Assembly (NCBI GenBank): GCA_902506225.1
Contig: LR733345.1
Coordinates: 124,001 to 188,000 of the forward strand
Reading direction: 5' to 3'
DNA length: 64,000 nt
Origin: Faucicola sp902506225
Lineage (GTDB): Bacteria > Pseudomonadota > Gammaproteobacteria > Pseudomonadales > Moraxellaceae
Shown: positions 55,021 through 62,851 of the stretch, one piece after another
How positions within the stretch are numbered: position 1 is the first letter of the stretch
How the letters are laid out: every line of letters starts with the position of its first letter
Notes under the pieces: model-generated
Databases searched by the model: none
The model's input: only the letters and a program-made list of their open reading frames with translations
What the model was told of the DNA's origin: nothing
Position numbers and translations under genes: made by a program

Positions 55021-55508
55021 ATTATCTGGGTATCAACTAACATTTAGTTACGAAAAAAAACAACTAGATACATGATGAAAAAAAAAGAGTAGATTAAGAT
55101 GAAAAAAGTTCAGCTTAATTTACCAAGTAGCTTAGAGCAGTTGGGTCAATTGATCCAGTTGGTTTATTGGGATAACTGATGAATCCGTATGGTAACAAAC
55201 GACTTGGTTATTTAATGAGCAGCATAAATTGAATATAACTAACCACATATTATACGCTTTTTTATATTGATAACGCGTCCATAATTCTAGTGTAAATTGA
55301 TGGACTCGGCTAATCTCAAAATAAACTACAAAAACATACAAAATAGATTGATTTTAGAAAAAGATATATTTAATATATATGTTATAAGAAAACAGGGTAA
55401 ATGTGAAGTATCTCAAGTGATTTAAGGGATAGAAACTCACAGCCTCACCTGATGTCTATAGCTAAATATTGTAGTCAAACATTATAGCCAAGCATAAGGA
55501 ACGATCCC
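55021..55508. other. 488-base divergent region (nsrR / nirK)
   Basis: Holds an AACTAACATTTAGTT palindrome (55035-55049) just before nsrR, which may be a site for autoregulation, and the NsrR-like 23-mer before nirK. Otherwise AT-rich without a credible gene. Confidence 0.55.
55361..55383. promoter_or_regulatory. NsrR-like operator upstream of nirK
   Basis: A 23-mer with left half AAGATATATTT, one base from the NsrR half-site AAGATGYATTT, and right half ATATATATGTT. It shares ATATATGTTATAA with the norB operator and is also directly followed by a TATAA(G) box. It lies 126 bases before the nirK start. Confidence 0.6.
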
Positions 55509-57050
55509 ATGAATGCTCGCCAAACTGCAAAGTTCCACCAACCTCTCTTAGCAGGTGCAATCGCTGCCGTGATTGCATCATCGTCGATTCTTATGACAGG
55601 CTGTGCACCCAAGTCACAAGCTGACCGCGAGCCAACTGCCGATACCAACAAATCTGCCAGTACACCCGCTAGTGCTACCACAACGACAAGCACAGAGACT
55701 ACCAGCGGTGCGCTAGCAACTGAAGAAGCAGTGTTGACGCACGCGCCTAATGTACCACCACCGATCACTCGTAAATCCCCTGCCAAAGTCGTGGTCAAAA
55801 TGGAAACCGTTGAAAAAGTCATGCGTATGGCAGATGGTGTAGACTACATGTTCTGGACGTTTGGTGGACAAGTACCGGGTCAATTTATCCGTGTACGTGA
55901 GGGCGATGAGGTGGAATTCCATCTTTCAAACCATCCAACCTCAAAAATGCCACATAATATCGACTTACATGCTGTAACAGGTCCAGGTGGTGGTGCAGCC
56001 TCGTCAATGACCGCGCCAGGGCATACCTCAACCTTTAGTTTTAAAGCGTTAAATCCTGGTCTATATGTATATCACTGTGCGACCGCGCCTGTGGGTATGC
56101 ACATCGCCAATGGTATGTATGGGCTAATTTTGGTTGAGCCTAAAGAAGGACTACCAAAAGTTGATAAAGAATATTATGTGATGCAAGGTGACTTCTATAC
56201 CAAAGGTAAATACGGCCAACAAGGTCTGCAACCATTTGATATGGATAAAGCGATTGAAGAAAAACCTGACTATGTCGTCTTCAACGGCTCTGTCGGAGCA
56301 TTGACGGGTGAAAACGCGCTCAAAGCAAAAGTGGGTGAAACCGTTCGTCTATTTGTCGGTAATGGTGGACCCAACATGGTGTCTTCATTCCATGTGATTG
56401 GCGAAATTTTTGACACAGTCAACGTAGAGGCGGGCAAGCTTGAAAACCACAATGTCCAAACGACCCTAATCCCAGCAGGTGGGGCGGCGATTGCCACCTT
56501 CAAAACTGAAGTCCCAGGTGACTTTGTGATGGTTGACCACTCAATCTTCCGTGCTTTTAACAAAGGGGCATTGGGTATCATAAAAGTTGAAGGTGACCCA
56601 AACAAAACCGTCTATTCTGGCAAACAAAACGACCAAGTTTATCTACCAGAAGGCGCGCCACAAAATATCGATAACGCAGCTGCACCTGCTCAAAAAGTAC
56701 CTGCAAGCTTGCAAGAAAAAATCGAGATGGGTAAAAATACTTACTTAGCCAACTGTGCTGCCTGTCACCAACCTGATGGTAAAGGTGTGCCAAATGCCTT
56801 CCCACCATTGGCAGCCTCTGATTACTTGAACGCTGACCACAAACGTGCAGCGAGCATCGTGGCAAATGGTCTATCAGGCAAAGTGACCGTCAATGGTCAA
56901 ACCTTTAACAGCGTCATGCCAGCAGTATCGCTCAATGACCAACAAATTGCCAACGTGGTGACATATGTGCTCAACAGTTTTGGCAATAAAGGTGGGGAGC
57001 TATCTGCCGAAGAGGTGGCAAAAGCAAAACAGACCAAACCTGCGCTTTAG
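55509..57050 (+). CDS. nirK: Copper nitrite reductase lipoprotein with fused cytochrome c
   Basis: Reduces nitrite to NO. The protein has 513 residues. A lipoprotein signal (LMTGC, Cys32) and a Thr/Ser-rich linker precede two cupredoxin domains (about 95-390). These carry type 1 copper ligands in YVYHCATAPVGMH, and type 2 His/catalytic Asp in PHNIDLHA and SSFHVIGE. A C-terminal cytochrome c domain (about 400-500) has CAACH at 416-420 and a probable axial Met in VMPAV. It is thus an outer-membrane-type AniA/NirK with a built-in electron donor, a three-domain form known in a few bacteria. The ATG follows AGGAACGATCCC. Confidence 0.95.
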   Translation: MNARQTAKFHQPLLAGAIAAVIASSSILMTGCAPKSQADREPTADTNKSASTPASATTTTSTETTSGALATEEAVLTHAPNVPPPITRKSPAKVVVKMETVEKVMRMADGVDYMFWTFGGQVPGQFIRVREGDEVEFHLSNHPTSKMPHNIDLHAVTGPGGGAASSMTAPGHTSTFSFKALNPGLYVYHCATAPVGMHIANGMYGLILVEPKEGLPKVDKEYYVMQGDFYTKGKYGQQGLQPFDMDKAIEEKPDYVVFNGSVGALTGENALKAKVGETVRLFVGNGGPNMVSSFHVIGEIFDTVNVEAGKLENHNVQTTLIPAGGAAIATFKTEVPGDFVMVDHSIFRAFNKGALGIIKVEGDPNKTVYSGKQNDQVYLPEGAPQNIDNAAAPAQKVPASLQEKIEMGKNTYLANCAACHQPDGKGVPNAFPPLAASDYLNADHKRAASIVANGLSGKVTVNGQTFNSVMPAVSLNDQQIANVVTYVLNSFGNKGGELSAEEVAKAKQTKPAL

Positions 57051-57097
57051 TAGCTTACATCACCAATAATAATGTGAAAATCGGTAAACACCGTATT

Positions 57098-57127
57098 TAA
57101 CATTCTATATAACATTCTATATAACAT
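57098..57127 (+). repeat. 12-bp direct tandem repeat after nirK
   Basis: AACATTCTATAT is repeated, then AACATT again (2.5 copies). A second short tandem (TATGCCGATAT twice) lies at about 57200-57221. Both are in the nirK-nirV gap and have no evident function. Confidence 0.7.
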
Positions 57128-57131
57128 TGAT

Positions 57132-57166
57132 ACCCAATCTATTCTTATCGATGGATTGGGTTTTTG
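57132..57166 (+). terminator. Terminator after nirK
   Basis: ACCCAATC (57132-57139) pairs with GATTGGGT (57154-57161), then a T-run. The loop is 14 bases, so efficiency may be moderate. Confidence 0.7.
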
Positions 57167-57263
57167 GTTAAAAACTGATCTCAATTTATCAGCTGCTAGT
57201 ATGCCGATATTATGCCGATATTATGATAGTCAGCCACAACATCCTAGTGCTAGGAGCGGTCAA

Positions 57264-58280
57264 ATGGTGCAATCCGTCAAGTTTTCTTTTATCACATTGG
57301 CAGCATTGTTGTGTGCTATTAGCGTGACTGCCTGCCAGCCTGAATCCACCCAGCCAGCAAGCCAAACTCAGTCAGCGAACAACAATGACCAAGCCGCGGC
57401 ATCTCACCCCAGTCTGACGCCCACACAAGGTAATAGCGTTCAAACTGCCAGTACCATCGCCATGCAAGCCAATGCGCAACGACCCGAACCCACCCTTGAT
57501 ATTGATACTACCATGCCAGTAACACCTTTACCAAAAGCGCTCTTTAGCCGCTACGCAACCAATACCGACATGGCAAAAATCCAAAAGGGAGCTTACCGTC
57601 CTTTATATTTGAGTAAAGACAGCCCGATTGTACAGGTGAATGCGTTTAGCCTAGATAAAACCCCAGTTACCAATGCGCAGTTTTATCAGTTTGTGCAAGC
57701 CAATCCAAAATGGCAAAAACAAAATATTGCCAAGCTCTTCACCGAAGCGGATTATCTCAAACATTGGCAAAAAAATACCCAGCAAGGATACCAGCCAGTA
57801 GTCGCCGACTTGCAAAAACCCGTAGTCTATGTGTCTTGGTATGCCGCCAATGAATACTGTCAAGCCCAAGGTAAAAAATTACCAACCGTGGCGCAGTGGG
57901 AGTACGTTGCCCAAGCTTCAGAAACCCGCAAAAATGGTAGTAGCGAAAAAGGCTATAATCAAAAAATCTTGGCTTGGTATGGCGACTCTGCCAAAAAACC
58001 ACTGACAGACATCGCACAGGATAAAGCCAATTTTTGGGGGGTGCATAACATGCATGGCCTGATTTGGGAATGGACAGATGACTTCAATAGCAACCTTGTC
58101 ACGGGTGAGTCACGTTCGGACGGCAGCCTAAATCAAGGCCTGTTTTGTGGTTCTGGGGCAGCAGGGGCGGTCGATCCTTCAGACTATGCGGCATTTATGC
58201 GCTATGGTTTCCGCTCAAGTTTGGCGTCAAAGTTTGCCCTATCAAGTCTTGGTTTTCGCTGTGCAAAAGCAGAGGACTAA
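57264..58280 (+). CDS. nirV: NirV-like formylglycine-generating-enzyme-fold lipoprotein
   Basis: A 338-residue lipoprotein (signal ALLCAISVTAC, Cys24). A Ser/Gln/Asn-rich linker precedes a FGE-sulfatase (SUMF1) fold with LDKTPVTNAQFYQFV, YVSWYAANEYCQAQGKKLP, WEYVAQAS, MHGLIWEWTDDF and the terminal SLGFRCAKAE. Such proteins next to nirK are called NirV and are thought to help nitrite reductase, by an unknown mechanism. The ATG at 57264 has GGAGCGG upstream; the frame is open further 5' without a signal. It precedes the SCO gene by 70 bases. Confidence 0.85.
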   Translation: MVQSVKFSFITLAALLCAISVTACQPESTQPASQTQSANNNDQAAASHPSLTPTQGNSVQTASTIAMQANAQRPEPTLDIDTTMPVTPLPKALFSRYATNTDMAKIQKGAYRPLYLSKDSPIVQVNAFSLDKTPVTNAQFYQFVQANPKWQKQNIAKLFTEADYLKHWQKNTQQGYQPVVADLQKPVVYVSWYAANEYCQAQGKKLPTVAQWEYVAQASETRKNGSSEKGYNQKILAWYGDSAKKPLTDIAQDKANFWGVHNMHGLIWEWTDDFNSNLVTGESRSDGSLNQGLFCGSGAAGAVDPSDYAAFMRYGFRSSLASKFALSSLGFRCAKAED

Positions 58281-58350
58281 CCTAGATGGCTAATCCAAAT
58301 AAATACTATAATTGATTGGATTAATGATCCTTATGTTAAAGGAGTTGAAG

Positions 58351-59067
58351 ATGTTAAATAACTTTTCTATTTTTACCTTGTGTGTTGCCATCGGCAGTCT
58401 AGCACTAACGGGTTGTCAAAAACCCAACACCAAAGCCGATGTCAAAACCGACACGCCAGTAGCCGCTTCTGCGGCAATGGATCATAGCAAGATGACGCAT
58501 GACAATATGGCAGGTATGGACCATAGCAAAATGAATCATCAAGATGTGGGGACAGCAAGCACGCCTGCATTGGCAAGTACAGAATCTGTCTATCTAACCA
58601 ATGGCAAATGGACGGATCAAACGAGCAAGCTATTTGATCTCAATGCTTTAAAAGGTAGAAAACAAGTCACGGCGTTCATCTATACCAGCTGTCAGCAAGT
58701 TTGCCCAATTATGATGAAAACCATGAAGGACATGCAAGACAAACTACCAGCAGATATCAAAGCGAAAACGGGTTTTTTAGTGGTGAGTTTGGATCCAAAA
58801 CGCGATACCCCACAAGTATTGGCAAAATTTGGTGAGTATTACAAAACCGATGGTAACTGGGTATTTTTAAGCGGCAGTGATGATGATATCCGTATGCTTG
58901 CCAATACCATGAATATCCGTTATCAATTTGCCGAAGGTGGCATGATCAATCACTCGAATGTAATTTCGGTACTCGATGAAAACGGCAACATGATTGAGCA
59001 AGCGATTGGCAATAGCAAAGGTGAAGCGGCAATTTTGGCAGCCTTGCAAAAACCCGCCGCCCAGTAA
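58351..59067 (+). CDS. SCO1/SenC copper chaperone lipoprotein
   Basis: Thioredoxin-fold copper chaperone of 238 residues. The lipoprotein signal (SLALTGC, Cys22) leads to a Met/His-rich stretch with two MDHSKM repeats, a likely copper-binding segment. The SCO domain has the copper CxxxC as TSCQQVCPIMM, the SLDPKRDTP motif and the His ligand in INHSNV. SCO proteins normally metallate cytochrome oxidase CuA; next to nirK it may supply copper to NirK instead. The ATG at 58351 follows AAAGGAGTTGAAG. Confidence 0.93.
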   Translation: MLNNFSIFTLCVAIGSLALTGCQKPNTKADVKTDTPVAASAAMDHSKMTHDNMAGMDHSKMNHQDVGTASTPALASTESVYLTNGKWTDQTSKLFDLNALKGRKQVTAFIYTSCQQVCPIMMKTMKDMQDKLPADIKAKTGFLVVSLDPKRDTPQVLAKFGEYYKTDGNWVFLSGSDDDIRMLANTMNIRYQFAEGGMINHSNVISVLDENGNMIEQAIGNSKGEAAILAALQKPAAQ

Positions 59068-59227
59068 TCAGCGGCAAGCTGTGGCATTGTTAAAAGTAGC
59101 AAAACTGCTACCAATCACTACTTTGTTGCTAAATACTAAGCTAGTTTTTCAACAATTTCACATTGTAATCTCTGCATTGGTAAGTAATAATACCGCTATT
59201 ATCTATTGACCTTAACCCTAGATTTTT

Positions 59228-60922
59228 ATGCCGCTATTATCCTCCTTAAACCAGTCCATTTTTCTGCGAATTTATGCAGGTCTGTTATTTATCTGTTTGT
59301 TGGTTGCATTTTTTGCGCAACTGCTTATCACCACTATCAATGCAGAGCGGGTACAGACTTATCGCGAGGATATGGCATCAGCGGCATTTTATCTCATTGA
59401 TTCAGGCTTGTCGCGCCAAGTGACTGCCCAAGAGCGTAATTTTTGGCTCTCTGATGTCAGTACTTTATTTGATACCAAGTTTAATATTGAACCGATCTCA
59501 AAAGCGGATTTTAGAACCAGCGAAATCAATCGACTCAATAAACAACAAGCGGTAGTACGTTTTAATAGCGATACCAATACGGCTGAGATTTATTATAAAA
59601 TCTCGGGTGAAGACAACGTGTTGCATGTAAGTTTTAATAAACTTAGTGAGCAACAAATCAAAGGGGTAGGCGTATTGCTGCTCGATGATTTGTCTTACTA
59701 TCGTACTTTGGCAGAAAAACAGCAACGCTTGCAACAAATTCAAAAATTTTTTCCTTTTAAGCTCACCTTGCAATCCATTAATAAACTGCAACTTGATACC
59801 GACCAAAAAGCGCGCCTGTATCGCAAAGATATTGTGATTATGTTCCGTGACAATACCAGTGTAGAGAATTCATCGATTCGGGTATTAGCACCGACTGAAA
59901 TCCAAGATACCGTGGTGGATTTGGGTCCCATTCCGCTATTTAACTGGTTTCCGCTTAATCTAATTATTAGTATCACGCTCATTAGTATGTTCTTGATTAG
60001 TCTAGGGGTGTATGCGCTGATTTTTCCATTAGAGCGTAAATTGCAGCTTATTCAAAGCGGTATCACCAAAGTGCGCGAAGGTAAGCTTAATACCAAAGTA
60101 AAAGTCGTGGGCGAAGATGAAATTGCCCATCTAGCCGCAACTTTTAATAGTATGACTGAGCACATCCGCCGTTTGATTGAATCCCAGCGCGAGTTGACCC
60201 GTGCCGTATCCCATGAGCTGCGCACCCCAGTAGCACGTATCCGTTTTGCCGTGGATATGCTGGCTGATACGGATGATTATGAGGATAGAATGAGTCAGCG
60301 CGATTATATCGACCAAGATATCGAATCGCTCAATGGCTTGATTGATGAAATTTTGACCTATGCCAAGCTTGAGGAAGGCTCACCTAAAATGGACTGGGAA
60401 GATGTCGATTTGCAAGAACTCGTTTCGCAGATTGCCCGTGAGACCAATGCGCTTGGTAAACCTGTCACCGTTAAAGTAGGAAAGGTGCAAAAAGGTGTGT
60501 TTGCACAAGCCGATAGACGCTATTTACATCGCGTGTTGCAAAACTTGGCAGGTAATGCCACCCGTTATGCTGAAAGCACTATTATCATCTCAGCAGGCTT
60601 AGAAAAAAACGAAGCTTTTATCAGTGTGGAAGATGATGGACAGGGTATTCCAGAAAAAGACCGTGAAAAAGTCTTTATCCCATTTGCGCGTCTGGATGAT
60701 AGTCGTACCCGTGCCTCGGGTGGTTATGGTCTCGGCTTATCAATCGTGTCTCGAATTGCGTTTTGGTTTAATGGTCGTATGTCAGTGGATGAAAGCCCGA
60801 CCTTGGGTGGGGCGCGATTTATCATGAAATGGCCGAAAAGCCAGCTAGCTTCAAGTATTGAAGCCGATGAAATTACCCAAAAAAGTAGCGAGAAAAAATA
60901 CACGCAAGTGCAAGGGTCATAA
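59228..60922 (+). CDS. bfmS: Sensor histidine kinase BfmS (RstB family)
   Basis: Membrane sensor kinase of 564 residues. Helix 1 is at about 12-37; a periplasmic sensor domain follows to about 240; helix 2 is at 242-262. The HAMP domain is followed by the H box with His329 (AVSHELRTPVARIRF), the N box RVLQNLAGNATRY, and G boxes DDGQGIPE and GGYGLGLSIV. It matches the Acinetobacter BfmS type and is the expected partner of BfmR at 51064. In Acinetobacter the two genes are adjacent; here 7.4 kb of NO/nitrite genes lie between, so it must have its own promoter or be read from the SCO transcript. Confidence 0.9.
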   Translation: MPLLSSLNQSIFLRIYAGLLFICLLVAFFAQLLITTINAERVQTYREDMASAAFYLIDSGLSRQVTAQERNFWLSDVSTLFDTKFNIEPISKADFRTSEINRLNKQQAVVRFNSDTNTAEIYYKISGEDNVLHVSFNKLSEQQIKGVGVLLLDDLSYYRTLAEKQQRLQQIQKFFPFKLTLQSINKLQLDTDQKARLYRKDIVIMFRDNTSVENSSIRVLAPTEIQDTVVDLGPIPLFNWFPLNLIISITLISMFLISLGVYALIFPLERKLQLIQSGITKVREGKLNTKVKVVGEDEIAHLAATFNSMTEHIRRLIESQRELTRAVSHELRTPVARIRFAVDMLADTDDYEDRMSQRDYIDQDIESLNGLIDEILTYAKLEEGSPKMDWEDVDLQELVSQIARETNALGKPVTVKVGKVQKGVFAQADRRYLHRVLQNLAGNATRYAESTIIISAGLEKNEAFISVEDDGQGIPEKDREKVFIPFARLDDSRTRASGGYGLGLSIVSRIAFWFNGRMSVDESPTLGGARFIMKWPKSQLASSIEADEITQKSSEKKYTQVQGS

Positions 60923-61049
60923 GCTCATTACCAGTGATGCTTGCAAATTTGTTCAGACTGGGCTAAATTTTAGTGAGTGACTCAATGGTTTAGCAAAATT
61001 TGCGCACATCAATTAACCGATGAGCGAAATCATCACAAGAGAGGATGGC

Positions 61050-61229
61050 ATGCGTTACCTATTTTTAGCCTTGGTGGTACTCAACATGGCTGTTTTTGGT
61101 TATTATAGTTTTTTGCGTAAACCTACTGAAAGCCAGTCAGTCTCACAGGCTCGTGCAGCATTGGTTCACCCTGTCACAGCCACCAATGTGTCAAGTGAGC
61201 TACCCCCCATGATTGGTACTAAAAAGTAA
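61050..61229 (+). CDS. Small single-helix membrane protein after bfmS
   Basis: A 59-residue protein: MRYLFLALVVLNMAVFGYYSF is one N-terminal membrane helix (written here as its pieces RYLFLALVV and LNMAVFGYYS), followed by a polar Ser/Thr/Pro tail. The ATG at 61050 follows AGAGGATGGC; an in-frame ATG at 61020 would add a charged stretch. I do not recognise the family. Its place 127 bases after bfmS suggests a possible link with that system. Confidence 0.6.
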   Translation: MRYLFLALVVLNMAVFGYYSFLRKPTESQSVSQARAALVHPVTATNVSSELPPMIGTKK

Positions 61230-61247
61230 AAATGGCTATCAAAAATC

Positions 61248-61318
61248 AAGGCTACTAAAACCAAAGCTATCAAAACCAAAGCTATCAAAACCAAAGCTAT
61301 CAAAACCAAAGTTACTCA
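61248..61318 (+). repeat. 15-bp tandem repeats
   Basis: The unit CCAAAGCTATCAAAA starts at 61261, 61276 and 61291, with degenerate copies on both sides (GGCTACTAAAA before, CCAAAGTTACTCAGG after). It fills most of the gap between the small membrane protein and envZ and is open to slippage. Confidence 0.85.
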
Positions 61319-61370
61319 GGAATCATGGTTAGCCTAACCTATTAAGTAACCCATTAGTCTTCTGTCATCT

Positions 61371-62747
61371 TTATTCTATAATCGGAATATTCACCACCAC
61401 TACTAAGCCGCCGCCATTGGGCTGATTACGAGCGATGACGCTACCATTGTGCAGGTGAGTAATTCGGCTTACAATCGCAAGCCCAAGTCCACTCCCTTGC
61501 GTGGTACGTGCCGTTTCGCCCCGCTCAAATGGCTGCATAATCCGCTCAAGCTGATCTTCGGCAACGCCTTGCCCTTCATCGCTAACTTTGATGGTTAAGT
61601 ATTTTTGTCTAGAGGTTATCTCTGGCGTTAGGGTGTCATCGGTAACCACTTGCTCAGTAGGCTGTAGATCATCATCAATGCTAATCTCAATATGAATGGG
61701 CGGCTGACCATACCGACAAGCATTATTGACCAAATTAACAATGAGACGCTTAATAGATAAGGGTCGCAATGGCACACTGGGCAGATCGTCTTGGATATCG
61801 ATAATAAATGGGGTAGGGGCAAACTGCACCACAATCTCGTTAATGATGGGACGCAGGTTAGTCAATCGTACCGCTTCATCTGAGCCATCTTTCATAAATG
61901 AAATAAACTGCTCCAAAATCGCGTCCATGTCCTCAATGTCATACACTAGCCCTTCCCGCAAAAACTCATCGGGTAGCATCTCAGCTGTGAGTCGCATCCG
62001 CGTCAGTGGCGTGCGCAAATCATGGGAAATACCAGCTAGCATAATATTGCGTTCTTTTTGGGTTTGGATCAGGTTATGAAACAGTCGGTTAAACGCCAAA
62101 TTCACCTGACGAATCTCTGTTGAGCCTTCATTGGTCGCCAAATTGTTGGCATGTCCAAGGGTGATATAATCAATCGCCACTTTTTGTAGGCGTTTGAGCG
62201 GGCGATTTAATTGTCTTACCAAAAACAAAATAGTCAGCAACGTGGCAAGCGGAATCCCCAATAAGAAAAAATAAATCGACGTTGGGCTATATTTGGCATA
62301 AAACTTGACGGGCTCTTGCAGCCAAACATCCGGATGCGCGCTGTCTTGAATATACAAAATCGGTACGGGTTTGAATTTAAAATTGACCGATACAGGACGC
62401 TGCATCACGGTTTCCATCTGTGTTGCCATCCGCTTAGTAAAATAATCCACCAAGGTTTTTTCTTGAAAAGAAGGTATCTGTTGTGGGTCAGTAATCACGT
62501 TAATATGCGAGGCATCCATAATCCAGTTTTTAAGCTCGGGGTTGTTTTTAAAATCTTTATCCGCTTTATCAATCATTAACAGCTGATGGGCAAGATAAGT
62601 CGCATGGTTTTGTAGCTCGGGTAAATACAGACTGCGCCAAAAAAACCACAGCGATAACGCCACGCTCACCAGCACCATCAACATCACCATCAAGGTGGTT
62701 TGCCAAGTGTGGCTATAGCCTTTGAGTTTGGGTAAATGCGGTTTCAT
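61371..62747 (-). CDS. envZ: EnvZ-like osmosensor histidine kinase
   Basis: Sensor kinase of 458 residues (E. coli EnvZ 450). Helix 1 is at about 16-38 and helix 2 at about 163-185, with a 125-residue periplasmic part. The HAMP domain is followed by the H box with His242 (AGISHDLRTPLTRMRLTAEML), almost at the EnvZ position 243, then the N box LIVNLVNNACRYG and G boxes DEGQGVAED and GSGLGLAIVSR. The cytoplasmic half is clearly EnvZ-like. ompR would be expected just upstream, but the next gene there is the divergent avtA, so the regulator must be elsewhere. Confidence 0.88.
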   Translation of the reverse strand: MKPHLPKLKGYSHTWQTTLMVMLMVLVSVALSLWFFWRSLYLPELQNHATYLAHQLLMIDKADKDFKNNPELKNWIMDASHINVITDPQQIPSFQEKTLVDYFTKRMATQMETVMQRPVSVNFKFKPVPILYIQDSAHPDVWLQEPVKFYAKYSPTSIYFFLLGIPLATLLTILFLVRQLNRPLKRLQKVAIDYITLGHANNLATNEGSTEIRQVNLAFNRLFHNLIQTQKERNIMLAGISHDLRTPLTRMRLTAEMLPDEFLREGLVYDIEDMDAILEQFISFMKDGSDEAVRLTNLRPIINEIVVQFAPTPFIIDIQDDLPSVPLRPLSIKRLIVNLVNNACRYGQPPIHIEISIDDDLQPTEQVVTDDTLTPEITSRQKYLTIKVSDEGQGVAEDQLERIMQPFERGETARTTQGSGLGLAIVSRITHLHNGSVIARNQPNGGGLVVVVNIPIIE

Positions 62748-62788
62748 GCTGGGGTATCCTGATGGTGGCTGTACAGCTGAGTCAAAAC

Positions 62789-62817
62789 GGGCAACGGCAC
62801 TTGCATCCTGCTATAAT
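62789..62817 (+). promoter_or_regulatory. Probable promoter of avtA
   Basis: TATAAT at 62812-62817 preceded by TGC (extended -10), 35 bases before the avtA ATG. No good -35 box at normal distance, consistent with an extended -10 promoter. Confidence 0.55.
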
Positions 62818-62851
62818 ACGCAGATAGCTTGACAAAATTAAAGGGGCAATC

